From contig NZ_JAKSYD010000021.1 of the NCBI RefSeq assembly GCF_022829605.1, forward strand, positions 1-50,407: 50,407 nt of DNA, written 5' to 3'. This document shows positions 33,456 to 43,658 of this stretch, piece by piece. The first letter of the stretch is position 1. Each line of letters opens with the position of its first letter. The DNA is from Methylobacterium sp. E-065. Its GTDB lineage: Bacteria > Pseudomonadota > Alphaproteobacteria > Rhizobiales > Beijerinckiaceae. Made by a program: the position numbers and the translations under genes. The notes beneath the pieces are model-generated. The model was not told the DNA's origin. It did no database searches and was given only the letters and a program-made list of their open reading frames with translations.

Positions 33456-34706
33456 GTGACCGATACGCCGCCCCGGACTGCCCCGGATGAAGCCGCAGCC
33501 CGATCGGGACCGCCGCGTTCACCGATTCTGACCTCCCGGACCGTGTTCTACCTGCCGGGCTTCGACCCGCGGGAGCCCGAGGTCTACTGGGGCCTGTTTC
33601 GCCGCGAGGCCCGCCTCACCGCGTCCCGGCGCGGCGCCGCGATCACGGTGGGCGATCCGGTCCGCTCGGCGGACGGGCTCGACCTCGCCTGGAGCGTGCA
33701 GTCGCGCGGTGTCAACACCCGCTATGTCCTGCTGCGCTGGGAGGACATCGTCGGCGCGCGCTTCCCGCAATCCGGCTGGGCCCGCCTCCGGGGCGTCCCG
33801 ACGCTGCTTTGGCGGCTGTGGCGCTCGGGCTACGCGGCCGCTCTACACCGGGAGGGCTGGCGCTTCTCCACGGTGATCTTCGGCGTGCATCTCATCTATC
33901 TGGCTCTGGTCGGCCTCAGCCTCGCGCTGGCGGGGGGGCTCGTCGCCCTGGCGCCGGACGCGCTGCGCCCCTGGTCCCTGCTGACGGTGCCACCCCTGGC
34001 CTACGCGATCCTGGCCGGGCTGATGCGGGTGACCCGCGGCAAACCCCTCTATGTCTCACACCTCGTGGACGACACCGCCTTCACCCACGCCTACGCGGCC
34101 GGTGCGGCGCCCGAAATGGCCCCCCGCCTCGACGCCTTTGCGGCCCGCATCCGTGCCGCCGAGGGCGAGGCCGACGAGGTGGTGGTGGTCGGACATTCCT
34201 CGTCGAGCTTCCTCGGGATCGAGGTGCTGGACCGGGTACTCGCCCGCGATCCCGGCTTCGGAACCCGTGGCACGCCGGTCACCTTCGTGAGCATCGGCAG
34301 CGTCATCCCGTGGCTCGGTCTCGACCCGGCCGCGCAGGGGTTCCGCGACGCACTCCTGCGCTTCGGGCGGGCGCGGCAGATCGGCTGGATCGATGTGCGT
34401 GCCCCCTGGGACTGGCTATCGATCCACGCCCAGAACCCCTTGGCCGCCTGCGCGCTCACTCCGCCAGACCCGGAGCGCCCGGCCGTGCTCGGGGTGATGA
34501 TCAACGACCTGATCACGGGCAGCGATGTCCGCCGGCGCCAGTGGAACCTGTTCCAGATGCATTTCCAGCTGCTCATGGCGAGCCAGAGCGTGGGCGGCTT
34601 CGATTATCTCGACCTGATGACCGGGCCGGAGCCGGTGCATGATCTGATCGCCCGGGGTCGGGAGAATGGGCTGCGAGAGGGGCCGGATGGCGATGCCGAT
34701 CCTTGA
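33456..34706 (+). CDS. Membrane-embedded alpha/beta-hydrolase-like protein of unknown function
   Basis: A GTG at 33456 gives 416 residues; GTG 33543 is another option, and the frame is open back into recQ, so the start is uncertain. An early strand reads VFYLPGFDPREPEVYW, two hydrophobic segments follow (about 137-165 and 173-192), and then VVVVGHSSSSF, which looks like the nucleophile elbow of a serine hydrolase (Ser248). The acid and histidine of the triad are not obvious. The family is not recognised. The fold suggestion comes from the elbow and the opening strand only. It lies between recQ and purL in the same direction. Confidence 0.65.
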   Translation: MTDTPPRTAPDEAAARSGPPRSPILTSRTVFYLPGFDPREPEVYWGLFRREARLTASRRGAAITVGDPVRSADGLDLAWSVQSRGVNTRYVLLRWEDIVGARFPQSGWARLRGVPTLLWRLWRSGYAAALHREGWRFSTVIFGVHLIYLALVGLSLALAGGLVALAPDALRPWSLLTVPPLAYAILAGLMRVTRGKPLYVSHLVDDTAFTHAYAAGAAPEMAPRLDAFAARIRAAEGEADEVVVVGHSSSSFLGIEVLDRVLARDPGFGTRGTPVTFVSIGSVIPWLGLDPAAQGFRDALLRFGRARQIGWIDVRAPWDWLSIHAQNPLAACALTPPDPERPAVLGVMINDLITGSDVRRRQWNLFQMHFQLLMASQSVGGFDYLDLMTGPEPVHDLIARGRENGLREGPDGDADP

Positions 34707-34931
34707 TGGATTTGGGCGCTTTGACGTTTTGAAGGATCGTTGCCAGCCGCCCCCCGCCCCGTAGGTGATCCGCGAGCCCGCGAGGCCACGTTCCCGCGCC
34801 GGAATACCCACGGATGTTGCCAGGGCGGGCGCTTCCGCTCTAGAGCCGGGGCAGCCTAGATGCCCGCCCGGTCCGGGCTCGCCGCGGCCCGTGTCTCCCG
34901 GAACGGGCCGCTCTCTGCCGAGACCCTTCGC

Positions 34932-37157
34932 ATGTTCCGCAACGACGTTCCGATCACCCCCGAACTCGTGGCCCAGCACGGCCTGACGCCGGACGAGTAT
35001 CAGCGCTTCCGCGGCCTGATCGGGCGCGACCCGACGCTGACCGAACTCGGCATCGTGTCGGCGATGTGGAACGAGCATTGTTCCTACAAGTCCTCCCGCA
35101 AGCACCTGCGCGGCCTGCCGACCTCGGCGCCGTGGGTGATCCAGGGGCCGGGCGAGAATGCCGGCGTCATCGATATCGGCGACGGCCACGCCTGCGTGTT
35201 CAAGATGGAGAGCCACAACCACCCGAGCTATATCGAGCCCTACCAGGGCGCGGCGACCGGCGTGGGCGGCATCCTGCGCGATGTCTTCACCATGGGCGCG
35301 CGGCCGATCGCGGCGCTCAACGCCCTGCGGTTCGGCTCGCCCGACCATCCGCGCACCCGCGCCTTGGTCTCGGGCGTGGTCGCGGGGGTCGGCGGCTACG
35401 GCAATTCCTTCGGCGTGCCGACCGTCGGCGGGCTGACCGGCTTCCACAAGCGCTACGACGGCAACATCCTGGTCAACGCCATGGCGGTCGGGCTCGCCCG
35501 TACCGATGCGATCTTCTACGCCGCCGCCACCGGGGTCGGGAATCCGATCGTCTATCTCGGCTCCAAGACCGGCCGCGACGGCATCCACGGCGCCACCATG
35601 GCGTCGGCCGAGTTCGACGAGGCCACCGAATCGAAGCGCCCGACCGTGCAGGTCGGCGATCCCTTCGCCGAGAAGCTGCTGCTCGAAGCCTGCCTGGAGC
35701 TGATGGCGTCCGGTGCGGTCATCGCCATCCAGGACATGGGCGCGGCCGGGCTGACCTGCTCGGCGGTCGAGATGGGCGCCAAGGGCGACCTCGGCGTCGA
35801 GCTGGACATCGAGAAGGTCCCGGCCCGCGAAGCCGGCATGACCCCCTACGAGATGATGCTGTCCGAGAGCCAGGAGCGGATGCTCATGGTGCTCAAGCCC
35901 GGCATGGAGGCGGAGGCCGAGGCCATCTTCGTGAAGTGGGGCCTCGATTTTGCGGTGATCGGTCGGACCACCGACACGCTGCGCTTCGTCGTCAAATGGC
36001 ACGGCGAGACCGTCGCCGACCTGCCGATCAAGGAACTGGGCGACGAGGCCCCGCTCTACGACCGGCCGCATCTCGCCAACACCCACCAGCCGGTCATCGC
36101 GGCTTCCGAGGTGCCGGCCCCGGCCTCGCTCACCGTCGCGCTCAAGCGCCTCGTCGGCTCGCCGGACCTCGCCTCGAAGCGCTGGGTGTTCGAGCAGTAC
36201 GACCACTTCATCCTCGGCAACACCGTGCAGAAGCCCGGGGGCGACGCCGCCATCGTCCGGGTCGAGGACGGGCCGAAGGGTCTGGCGCTGACCTGCGACG
36301 TGACCCCGCGCTATTGCGAGGCCGACCCGGTCGAGGGCGGCCGGCAGGCCGTGGCCGAGGCGTGGCGCAACATCACGGCCGTTGGCGCTCGTCCGCTCGC
36401 CATCACCGACAACCTGAACTTCGGCAACCCGGAAAAGCCCGAGGTGATGGGCCAGCTCGTCGGCTGCCTCCAGGGCATCGGCGAGGCTTGCCGGGCGCTG
36501 GATTTCCCGGTCGTGTCCGGCAACGTCTCGCTCTACAACGAGACCAACGGCGTCGGCATCCTGCCGACCCCGACCATCGGCGGCGTCGGCGTGCTCGACG
36601 ACGTGGCGCGCCACGCCACCATCGCCCTCAAGCGCGAGGGCGACGTCCTGGTGCTGATCGGGGTGAGCGAAGGCTGGCTCGGCCAGTCATCCTACCTGTC
36701 GGTGATCGAGGGTCGTGAAGAGGGCGCGCCGCCCCCCGTGGACCTCGCCCTGGAACGCCGCAACGGCGATTTCGTCCGCGGCCTGATCCTGGCTGGCACC
36801 GTCGACACGGTCCACGACCTCGCGGATGGCGGCCTCGCGGTGGCGCTCGCCGAGATGGCGATGGCGGGCGTGATCGGCGCGGCGCTGCCCGACGTTCCGG
36901 TGGATCTGGCGCCCCACGCCTACCTGTTCGGCGAGGATCAGGCCCGCTACCTGCTGGCGGTGCGGCCGGAGGCGGCCACCGAGATCCTTTCGGCCGCCGC
37001 GGCCCAGGGCATCGCGGCGGCCTCGGTGGGCGTCACCGGCTCCGACCGTTTGACCCTGCCGGGCGGCGAGACCATATCGCTGGCCGACCTGAATGCGGCG
37101 CACGAGGGCTGGCTGCCCGCCTACATGGCGAGCCAGCCGGCCGCGCCCGCCGCCTGA
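34932..37157 (+). CDS. purL: Phosphoribosylformylglycinamidine synthase subunit PurL
   Basis: The product is 741 residues, the size of the small PurL used with separate PurQ and PurS. The N-terminal [20 protein letters not shown], the [20 protein letters not shown] active-site block and [15 protein letters not shown], followed by [13 protein letters not shown] and [15 protein letters not shown], are diagnostic. It makes FGAM from FGAR in purine synthesis. purQ and purS are not next to it here. The start [13 protein letters not shown] at 34932 is the usual one. bolA follows after 23 bases. Confidence 0.96.
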   Translation: MFRNDVPITPELVAQHGLTPDEYQRFRGLIGRDPTLTELGIVSAMWNEHCSYKSSRKHLRGLPTSAPWVIQGPGENAGVIDIGDGHACVFKMESHNHPSYIEPYQGAATGVGGILRDVFTMGARPIAALNALRFGSPDHPRTRALVSGVVAGVGGYGNSFGVPTVGGLTGFHKRYDGNILVNAMAVGLARTDAIFYAAATGVGNPIVYLGSKTGRDGIHGATMASAEFDEATESKRPTVQVGDPFAEKLLLEACLELMASGAVIAIQDMGAAGLTCSAVEMGAKGDLGVELDIEKVPAREAGMTPYEMMLSESQERMLMVLKPGMEAEAEAIFVKWGLDFAVIGRTTDTLRFVVKWHGETVADLPIKELGDEAPLYDRPHLANTHQPVIAASEVPAPASLTVALKRLVGSPDLASKRWVFEQYDHFILGNTVQKPGGDAAIVRVEDGPKGLALTCDVTPRYCEADPVEGGRQAVAEAWRNITAVGARPLAITDNLNFGNPEKPEVMGQLVGCLQGIGEACRALDFPVVSGNVSLYNETNGVGILPTPTIGGVGVLDDVARHATIALKREGDVLVLIGVSEGWLGQSSYLSVIEGREEGAPPPVDLALERRNGDFVRGLILAGTVDTVHDLADGGLAVALAEMAMAGVIGAALPDVPVDLAPHAYLFGEDQARYLLAVRPEAATEILSAAAAQGIAAASVGVTGSDRLTLPGGETISLADLNAAHEGWLPAYMASQPAAPAA

Positions 37158-37180
37158 CCCCTTCTCCCAGGAGTAACCCG

Positions 37181-37417
37181 ATGCCGATGGATGCGGGCGA
37201 GATCGAGCGCATGATCCGCGAGGCCCTGCCGGACGCGCAGGTGGAAATCCGCGACCTCGCCGGCGACGGCGACCACTACGCCGCCACGGTCCTGTCGGCG
37301 GCCTTCAAGGGCAAGACCCGGGTGGCCCAGCACCAGATGGTCTACGGCGCCCTCCAGGGCCGGATGGGCGGCGTGCTCCACGCCCTTGCGCTGACCACGG
37401 GCGTGCCGCAGGATTGA
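37181..37417 (+). CDS. bolA: BolA family protein
   Basis: The product is 78 residues with the BolA core: IREALPDAQVEIRDLAGDGD, HYAATVLSAAFKGKTRVAQH and QMVYGALQGRMGGVLHALAL, including the conserved histidine in VAQHQMVY. BolA proteins of this type bind [2Fe-2S] clusters together with monothiol glutaredoxins and deliver or sense iron-sulfur status. The partner glutaredoxin gene is one gene downstream. The start has CAGGAGTAACCCG before it, a strong ribosome binding site. Confidence 0.92.
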   Translation: MPMDAGEIERMIREALPDAQVEIRDLAGDGDHYAATVLSAAFKGKTRVAQHQMVYGALQGRMGGVLHALALTTGVPQD

Positions 37418-37440
37418 CACCTCACACGGGAGTCCTCCCG

Positions 37441-37935
37441 ATGGATCGACCGAGTCCCTACGACGACGATATCGTGACCTGGGCTGAGGAGCAGGCGACG
37501 GCACTGCGCGCGCTGGCTCAGCGGCCTGACCTGTCGAACGTGGTCGATTGGGCGAACGTAGCCGAGGAGATCGAGAGCGTGGGTCGTTCGCATCTGCGGG
37601 CGGTCGAGGGCCTGCTGATCCAGACGCTCGCCCATCTCTTGAAGCGCGTATCCGCCCCGTTGGCACCCGCGAGCTTGCATTGGCGGGAAGAGATCGCGAC
37701 CTTCCAGTTCACCGCATGGAACGCCTACGAGGCGTCGATGCGGCAGAGGTTGAACTGGGACAGGATCTGGAAATCCGCCGTCACGGCGGCCGAGGCCGGT
37801 CTCGGTGCCCACGGGAACGTGCTGCTTCCGGGGCTGCCGAAGGCCTGCCCGATCCGTCCTGAGGACCTTCTGACCGAGACTTTCGACATGGAGCGCGCGC
37901 TTCGCACGCTCGCCACATCGGTTGCACGCCGCTGA
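37441..37935 (+). CDS. DUF29 family protein
   Basis: The product is 164 residues. It carries the DUF29 pattern: YDDDIVTWAEEQATALRAL, then VDWANVAEEIESVGRSHLRA and LLIQTLAHLLK, with an all-helical prediction. DUF29 genes are common in alphaproteobacteria and cyanobacteria and have no settled function. ATG 37441 has CGGGAG upstream; a start at 37414 would overlap bolA. It sits between bolA and grxD, which normally are neighbours, so it may have been inserted or may have joined the operon. Confidence 0.85.
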   Translation: MDRPSPYDDDIVTWAEEQATALRALAQRPDLSNVVDWANVAEEIESVGRSHLRAVEGLLIQTLAHLLKRVSAPLAPASLHWREEIATFQFTAWNAYEASMRQRLNWDRIWKSAVTAAEAGLGAHGNVLLPGLPKACPIRPEDLLTETFDMERALRTLATSVARR

Positions 37936-37974
37936 CTCAGACCTCACATACGATTGTCGAGCAAGGACAGAACG

Positions 37975-38313
37975 ATGACCGACGCCAACACGACCATCCA
38001 GAACGAGATCACCTCCCAGGACGTGGTGGTGTTCATGAAGGGCACGCCGCAGATGCCGCAATGCGGCTTCTCGGGGCAGGTGGTGCAGATCCTCAATTAC
38101 CTCGGAGTGCCGTTCAAGGGCGTGAACGTCCTGGCCGACCAGGGCATCCGCGAGGGCATCAAGGCCTTCTCGAACTGGCCGACCATCCCGCAGATCTACG
38201 TGAAGGGCGAGTTCGTCGGCGGCTGCGACATCACCCGCGAGATGTTCCAGTCGGGCGAGCTGCAGACCTTCCTGACCGAGAAGGGCATCCCGGTGAAGAC
38301 CGCCGCCGCCTGA
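37975..38313 (+). CDS. grxD: Monothiol glutaredoxin (Grx4/GrxD type)
   Basis: The product is 112 residues with the active site CGFS in [14 protein letters not shown], the KGTPQMP segment before it, and [19 protein letters not shown], which binds glutathione and the cluster. CGFS glutaredoxins hold a [2Fe-2S] cluster with BolA and help deliver clusters. The gene ends the purL-bolA-DUF29-grxD run, followed by a strong terminator. The start has AAGGACAG upstream. Confidence 0.95.
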   Translation: MTDANTTIQNEITSQDVVVFMKGTPQMPQCGFSGQVVQILNYLGVPFKGVNVLADQGIREGIKAFSNWPTIPQIYVKGEFVGGCDITREMFQSGELQTFLTEKGIPVKTAAA

Positions 38314-38341
38314 TTGTTTTTGGAATTCACGAGACGGATCG

Positions 38342-38364
38342 GGGCGCCTGCGGGCGCCCTTTTT
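38342..38364 (+). terminator. Strong rho-independent terminator after grxD
   Basis: GGGCGCC (38342-38348), loop TGCG, GGCGCCC (38353-38359) and TTTTT (38360-38364). It closes the purL to grxD transcription unit and faces the convergent methyltransferase gene. Confidence 0.88.
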
Positions 38365-38391
38365 CGTAGGCCCGCAAGGACGAAGGCCCGA

Positions 38392-39048
38392 TCAACGCGG
38401 CTCGCGCGCGACGAACAGGGCCACGCAGCCGACGACCGTGATGTCTGCCGACCGGAAGCGCCGATCCAGCGCCGCCCGCAGCTCCGGCAGGGTGTCGGCG
38501 GCGTTCGAGAACACCCCCTTGCGGTTGTAGACCCGCATCAGCGCCCGCGCTGCGGCCGTGGTCGGGACGCCGCCTGCCAGGATCGTGGCGCCGAACACCA
38601 CGCCGTCATCGCGTAGGCAGGGCCGCACCGTATCGAAGGCCTTGGCCTTCTCGGCGATGTCGCCCGGGAGGCAGTGCAGCAGGTAGGTCATCCCGATCGA
38701 GTCGAACGGCGCGATCCCGGTGGCCAGGGTGCCGAGTACGTCGATGCGGTAGGTCTCGGGCCGGTAGCGTTCGATCCGACGGGCTGCGAAGGCGAGGCTG
38801 TCGGCGTTGAGGTCCATCAGACCAACCCGCGGCCGAGGTGTGGGGAAGCGGCACCGGTCAAGATACCAGCCGGTCCCGACCCCGACATCGCAATGCGCCA
38901 AGCCCACGTGCCGGTCATAGAGATCCAGGATCCGCGCCGTGGGGCAGCGCCAGATCAGCGGGTTCGACAGGCGCAGCACGACGAGGTCGTAGATCTGCAG
39001 GGTGCGCGGATTGTAGATCGCCTGCCCGGCCTGTGTGTCGGTCGCCAT
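38392..39048 (-). CDS. Class I SAM-dependent methyltransferase
   Basis: The product is 218 residues. The SAM-binding motif is [13 protein letters not shown] (about 52-64), and motif II reads [24 protein letters not shown] follows as the post-motif region. The substrate is not evident; the overall arrangement is like small-molecule or quinone-type methyltransferases. It diverges from rlmN. Confidence 0.82.
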   Translation of the reverse strand: MATDTQAGQAIYNPRTLQIYDLVVLRLSNPLIWRCPTARILDLYDRHVGLAHCDVGVGTGWYLDRCRFPTPRPRVGLMDLNADSLAFAARRIERYRPETYRIDVLGTLATGIAPFDSIGMTYLLHCLPGDIAEKAKAFDTVRPCLRDDGVVFGATILAGGVPTTAAARALMRVYNRKGVFSNAADTLPELRAALDRRFRSADITVVGCVALFVAREPR

Positions 39049-39129
39049 CGCTCTCCATGGGGTCAGCCGTGGGCGGCGCGCATTCGCATTCGCCGACGCG
39101 ATCGCCTATATCAAAACCTTTCCAAGTGG

Positions 39130-40422
39130 ATGGATTGTTTGAACGCCATGGCGAGCCCGTCGCTCGACAGCGCCCGCGCGGCCGATGCCGCGATCGAGAA
39201 GGCGCCCGATTTCCAGCCCGCGCTGCTGCCCGGCCGGCCGCCGTCGCTGGTCGGCCTGACCCGGGACGCCCTCAAGGCGCAGCTCATCGGCATGGGCGTG
39301 CCCGAGCGCGAGAGCCGGATGCGCGCCGGCCAGATCTGGCACTGGGTCAACTTCCGCGGGGCGACAGACTTCGCCGAGATGACCACGATCGGCAAGGCGC
39401 TGAAGGCGCAGCTCGCCGAGCACTTCACCCTAGAGCGGCCCGAGGTGGCAAGCCGCCAGGTCTCCCGGGACGGCACCCGCAAATGGCTGTTGCGGATGGC
39501 GCCGACCAACCCGCAGGAGCACAATCGCGGCGCCGAGATCGAGTGCGTCTACATCCCGGGCCCGGACCGCGGCACGCTGTGCGTGTCCAGCCAGGTCGGC
39601 TGCACGCTGACCTGCTCGTTCTGCCACACCGGCACGCAGCGCCTCGTGCGCAACCTGTCGGCGGCCGAGATCGTGCAGCAACTGGTGGTCGCCCGGGACG
39701 AGCTCGGCGACTGGCCCGGCCAGATGCCGAGCCGGGACGCGGGCGGCTCCGGTGAGGTCGGCCGGCTCGTGACCAACATCGTGTTCATGGGCATGGGCGA
39801 GCCCCTCTACAATCTCGACGCGGTGGTCGACGCGGTCGGGGTGATGTCGGACCAAGAGGGGCTCGCTTTGTCCCGCCGCCGGATCACGGTCTCGACCTCC
39901 GGGGTCGTGCCGCAGATTCCCCGGCTCGGCGAACAGGCCAACGCCATGCTGGCGATCTCGCTCCACGCCGTGCGCGACGACCTGCGCAACGAGTTGGTGC
40001 CACTCAACCGCAAGTACCCGATCGCCCAGCTGCTTGACGCCTGCCGCAGCTATCCGGGCCTCAGCAACGCCCGCCGGATCACCTTCGAGTACGTGATGCT
40101 GAAGGGCGTCAACGATTCGGACGCGGATGCCCGGGAACTGGTCCGCCTGCTCAAGGGCATCCCGGCCAAGATCAACCTGATCCCGTTCAACCCCTGGCCG
40201 GGCAGCCGCTACGAATGCTCCGACTGGGACCGGATCGAGCGCTTCTCCGAGATCGTGTTCAACGCCGGCTACGCCTCGCCGGTGCGCACGCCGCGCGGTC
40301 GGGACATCCTGGCGGCCTGCGGCCAGCTCAAGAGCGAGACCGAGAAGCTGCGCGCCCGCGCCCGGATGATGCAGGAAGAGGGCATCGGCGTGGAGGGCTT
40401 CTACGCCGGCGCCGACGACTGA
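39130..40422 (+). CDS. rlmN: Dual-specificity RNA methyltransferase RlmN
   Basis: The product is 430 residues from 39130, or 424 if ATG 39148 is used. The radical SAM motif CTLTCSFC has cysteines at 158, 162 and 165. [47 protein letters not shown] and the C-terminal region with [18 protein letters not shown] are typical of RlmN, which methylates C2 of A2503 in 23S rRNA and of A37 in some tRNAs. The last cysteine (AACGQL) is the catalytic one. Its 3' end converges on denD with 28 bases between. Confidence 0.95.
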   Translation: MDCLNAMASPSLDSARAADAAIEKAPDFQPALLPGRPPSLVGLTRDALKAQLIGMGVPERESRMRAGQIWHWVNFRGATDFAEMTTIGKALKAQLAEHFTLERPEVASRQVSRDGTRKWLLRMAPTNPQEHNRGAEIECVYIPGPDRGTLCVSSQVGCTLTCSFCHTGTQRLVRNLSAAEIVQQLVVARDELGDWPGQMPSRDAGGSGEVGRLVTNIVFMGMGEPLYNLDAVVDAVGVMSDQEGLALSRRRITVSTSGVVPQIPRLGEQANAMLAISLHAVRDDLRNELVPLNRKYPIAQLLDACRSYPGLSNARRITFEYVMLKGVNDSDADARELVRLLKGIPAKINLIPFNPWPGSRYECSDWDRIERFSEIVFNAGYASPVRTPRGRDILAACGQLKSETEKLRARARMMQEEGIGVEGFYAGADD

Positions 40423-40425
40423 GCG

Positions 40426-40442
40426 GGCGGCCGAAAACCGCC
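40426..40442. terminator. Small hairpin between convergent rlmN and denD
   Basis: GGCGG (40426-40430) and CCGCC (40438-40442) pair around CCGAAAA. It is short and without a U-tract on the plus strand; it may contribute to termination of either gene. Confidence 0.3.
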
Positions 40443-40450
40443 TCTGAGGC

Positions 40451-41428
40451 TCAGCCGCCGTGGAACTCGGCGACGTGCTGGGCCACGATCGCATCAAAGG
40501 ATGCGTCCGCCCGGAAGCCGAGCGCCAGCGCCGCCTCGGGCTCGAACGCCTCCGGCCAGGAGCCGACGATCCGCGCGATGGTGGCGTCGGGTTCACGCCG
40601 GATCAGCGCCACGGCCTTGTCGCCCGCCGCGCGGCGCAGGGCCTCGATTTCCTCCGCCACCGTCGCCGAGACGCCCGGCATGGTCAGGCTGATCCGCGGC
40701 CCGATCACCGCCAGATCGAGCCCGGCCGCGTGGATGAGGAAGCCCACCGCGGCGGCAGGGCTCGCGAACCAGTGCCGGACCGTATCGGGCACCGGCAGGA
40801 TCGCCTCCTGACCGGCCAGCGGCTCACGGATGATCCCGGAAAAGAAGCCCGAGGCCGCCTTGTTGGGCTTGCCCGGCCGCACGCAGATGGTCGGCAGCCG
40901 CAGGCCGATCCCCTCGAGGAAGCCGCGCCGCGCGTAGTCGGCGAGCATCAATTCGCCCATCGCCTTCTGCACCCCGTACGAGGAGGCCGGGCGCAGGATG
41001 TGGTCGTCCGGGATGACCTTGGGGAAGGGTGGCCCGAACACCGCGAGCGAGGAGGTGAAGACCAGCTTCGGCCGGTAGCCATCCGCCGCGTTGGCCGCGC
41101 GGATCGCGTCGAGCAGCAGGCGGGTGCCGTCGAGGTTGACCCGGTAGCCGAGTTCGAGATTCGCCTCGGCTTCGCCCGAGACCACGGCGGCGAGGTGGAA
41201 GATCACCCCCGGCCGTTCGGCGATGGCGGCTTCGGCGGCACCGGGTGCCGTGAGGTCGGCGGCCTCGGCCCGGACCGCGCCGGAAAAGCCTTCGGGTGCG
41301 GCGGGTGGCACGACATCCAGCAGGGTCAGCGCGGTGAGCGGTTGACCGCCGACGCGGCCCTCCTTCACCAGAGCGTCCACGAGGCGGCGGCCGATCATGC
41401 CGGCGGCGCCAAGGATCAGGGCGTGCAT
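40451..41428 (-). CDS. denD: D-erythronate dehydrogenase
   Basis: The product is 325 residues when started at 41428 (MHALILGAAGMIG). It is an extended short-chain dehydrogenase with the NAD-binding GAAGMIG and the catalytic Tyr151-x3-Lys155 in SSYGVQKAMGE. Members in acid-sugar operons oxidise C2 of D-erythronate to 2-oxo-tetronate. The call rests on the family match and on the neighbouring otnK, otnI and ltnD. It is the last gene of the minus-strand operon, separated from otnK by a dispersed repeat. Confidence 0.85.
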   Translation of the reverse strand: MHALILGAAGMIGRRLVDALVKEGRVGGQPLTALTLLDVVPPAAPEGFSGAVRAEAADLTAPGAAEAAIAERPGVIFHLAAVVSGEAEANLELGYRVNLDGTRLLLDAIRAANAADGYRPKLVFTSSLAVFGPPFPKVIPDDHILRPASSYGVQKAMGELMLADYARRGFLEGIGLRLPTICVRPGKPNKAASGFFSGIIREPLAGQEAILPVPDTVRHWFASPAAAVGFLIHAAGLDLAVIGPRISLTMPGVSATVAEEIEALRRAAGDKAVALIRREPDATIARIVGSWPEAFEPEAALALGFRADASFDAIVAQHVAEFHGG

Positions 41429-41450
41429 GAAAACCTCCCGAGAAACGTCA

Positions 41451-41525
41451 TGGGTTTCCAAAGGACGAGTCCTTTGGCGGGTGCAGGGCAGAGCCCTGCT
41501 GGACGTATCCGGGACCCGGGTTAGG
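41451..41525. repeat. Dispersed hairpin repeat, family C, copy 2
   Basis: AAAGGACGAGTCCTTTGG, then GGGCAGAGCCC and CGGGACCCGG form small palindromes, with GGCGGGTGCAGGGCAGAG shared in style with the copy at 19084-19206. It lies inside the operon between otnK and denD. Confidence 0.6.
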
Positions 41526-41533
41526 GGGCCCCT

Positions 41534-42808
41534 TCATCGCATCATGTCCAGGGCACGGCCGAAGAAATTCGCACCGCCGAAATTGCCCGATTTGAGGGCG
41601 AGCAACATCGGCTCCGGCCGGCCTGCGGTGCGCAGAACCGGCACGCCCGCCGCGATCTCGGGACCGAGCAGGAAGGCGGTGAGGCCCAGTCGGTCGACCA
41701 CCGCGCCCGAGGTCTCGCCGCCGGCCACCACGAGCCGGCGTACCCCGCGGGCGACGAGGCCCTCGGCGATCGCCGCCAGCGCCGACTCGATGGCGTGGCC
41801 AGCGGCATCGACGCCGTGCTCGGCCTGGAGGGCGCGCACCGACTCGGGCGGGGCCGAGGTGGCGATCAGCACTGGGCCAGAGGGAAGGCGCTCCTCCGCG
41901 AAAACCAGGGCTTCGGCGACCACGTCGGCGCCCGCGAGCAACCGCACGGGGTCGAGGCGCAGCACCGGCATGATCGACTCGGCGGCGGCGACCTGCTGGA
42001 GCGTCGCCTGCGAGCAGCTCCCGGCAAGGCAGGCCGAGGTTCCGCCCACCGGCTCGCCGATGGCCGCCCCGGCGGCGTCCTTCGTGCCGCGCCCGTCGGC
42101 CGCCAATGCGCGGGCGAGGCCGAGGCCGAGCCCGGAGGCGCCGACCGAGAACTTTCTGGTGACGATCGCCCGGCCGAGGGTTTCGAGGTCGCTGTCGAAG
42201 ATCGCGTCCGCGATGGCCGCGCCCTTACCCTCGGCGGCGAGCGCATCGAGCCGCGCCGCCACGGCCTCCGGGCCCCGGGCGACCGTGGCGGTGTCGATCA
42301 GGCCGACTGGGCTCGCGCTCTGCCGGGCGAGCACGCGCACGAGGTTGGCGTCGTGCATCGGGTTGAGCGGGTGGTCCTTGAGCGGGCTCTCGTTCAGGGG
42401 CACCGAACCGACGAACAGGTTGCCCTGGTAGACGCTGCGCCCCGTCTCCGGGAACGCCGGGGTGACGAGCGCAATGGCCTCGCCCGCATCACCCCGCAGG
42501 GCGTCCATCACCGGCCCGATATTGCCCGCATCGGTCGAGTCGAAGGTGGAGCAGATCTTGAACATCACGTGGGCGGCGCCCCTTGCCCGCAACCAGGCTT
42601 CCGCCTCACGCGAACGGGCAACAGCCTGATCGGCCGGGATCGAGCGGCTCTTGAGCGCCACCACCACCGCGTCGGCCTCCGGCAGGGCCCGGCCCTCCTC
42701 GGGCACGCCGATGGTCTGGATCGTGCGCAGGCCCGCCTTGGTCAGGGTGTTGGCGAGGTCCGAGGCGCCCGTGTAATCGTCGGCGACGCATCCCAGGGCG
42801 AGGCTCAT
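41534..42808 (-). CDS. otnK: 3-oxo-tetronate kinase (DUF1537 family)
   Basis: The product is 424 residues. The N-terminal LGCVADDYTGASDLANTL and KICSTFDSTDAGNIGP are the substrate-binding signature of the four-carbon acid-sugar kinases, and the C-terminal RRLVVAGGETSGAVV with SGNFGG is the nucleotide-binding part. It phosphorylates C4 of 3-oxo-tetronate. The start overlaps the end of otnI by four bases (ATGA), showing tight coupling. Confidence 0.93.
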   Translation of the reverse strand: MSLALGCVADDYTGASDLANTLTKAGLRTIQTIGVPEEGRALPEADAVVVALKSRSIPADQAVARSREAEAWLRARGAAHVMFKICSTFDSTDAGNIGPVMDALRGDAGEAIALVTPAFPETGRSVYQGNLFVGSVPLNESPLKDHPLNPMHDANLVRVLARQSASPVGLIDTATVARGPEAVAARLDALAAEGKGAAIADAIFDSDLETLGRAIVTRKFSVGASGLGLGLARALAADGRGTKDAAGAAIGEPVGGTSACLAGSCSQATLQQVAAAESIMPVLRLDPVRLLAGADVVAEALVFAEERLPSGPVLIATSAPPESVRALQAEHGVDAAGHAIESALAAIAEGLVARGVRRLVVAGGETSGAVVDRLGLTAFLLGPEIAAGVPVLRTAGRPEPMLLALKSGNFGGANFFGRALDMMR

Positions 42809-43587
42809 CGGGCGTTCCCTCTATAGGCGCTGAGCCAGCCGAGACCCGCGACGGTGTCGGCGGCCGGGATGTACTCGCAGCCGACGAAGCCGGCGTAGCC
42901 GAGCCGGTCCAGCTCATCGAACAGGAAAAAGTCGGCCATCTCGCCGGTGCCGGGCTCGTGCCGCTCGGGGACGCTCGCCGTCTGGACGTGGCCGATGATC
43001 GGCATCAGGGCGCGCAGCCGCATGGTCACGTCACCGTGCAGAATCTGGCAATGGTAGAGGTCGAACTGAAGCTTCAGGTTCGGCAATGCCAAGTCGCGGA
43101 TCAGGTCGGCGGCCCGGCCGAAATCGTTGAGGAAGTAGCCCGGCATGTTCCGGCCGTTGATCGGCTCCAGAACGAGGTCGAGGCCCGCCGGCGCCAGCCG
43201 TTCCGCCGTCCAGGTGACCGCCCGCCGATAGGCTTCGGCGGCGCGCGGATCGTCATGCGGGGCGAGGCCCGCCATCAGGTGGAGGCGGCCGACGCCGGTC
43301 GTCTCGGCGTAGCGGAGCGCGGTGTCGACGCCCGCCTTCAGTTCATCGAACCGCTCAGGAAACGCCGCCAAACCACGCTCACCTTTGGTGAAATCGCCCG
43401 GCGGCAGGTTGAACAGCGCCTGGGTCAAACCGTTGCCCCGAAGACGCTCGCCGATGGCTTCAGGCGGGTGTTCGTAGGGGAACAGGAACTCGACGGCGTC
43501 GAACCCGGCTCGCGCCGCGGCTTCGAACCGGTCGAGGAACGGCACCTCGTTGAACATCAGGCTCAGGTTGGCGGCAAAGCGCGGCAT
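42805..43587 (-). CDS. otnI: 2-oxo-tetronate isomerase (hydroxypyruvate isomerase-like)
   Basis: The product is 260 residues from MPRFAANLSLMFNEVPFLDR at 43587; the frame stays open upstream through a repeat, which argues against a longer start. It is a TIM-barrel isomerase with EPINGRNMPGYF, LQFDLYHCQILHGDV and IGHVQTASVPERHEP, the metal-binding acid and histidine segments of the Hyi family. OtnI converts 2-oxo-tetronate to 3-oxo-tetronate for OtnK, whose gene overlaps it. Confidence 0.9.
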   Translation of the reverse strand: MPRFAANLSLMFNEVPFLDRFEAAARAGFDAVEFLFPYEHPPEAIGERLRGNGLTQALFNLPPGDFTKGERGLAAFPERFDELKAGVDTALRYAETTGVGRLHLMAGLAPHDDPRAAEAYRRAVTWTAERLAPAGLDLVLEPINGRNMPGYFLNDFGRAADLIRDLALPNLKLQFDLYHCQILHGDVTMRLRALMPIIGHVQTASVPERHEPGTGEMADFFLFDELDRLGYAGFVGCEYIPAADTVAGLGWLSAYRGNAR

Positions 43588-43658
43588 TTTTTTCGGACTT
43601 TCTATTCGATTCTCGACATGCGTCTGATCCGCTCTTCGGACCTTCATCCAATCAATCC

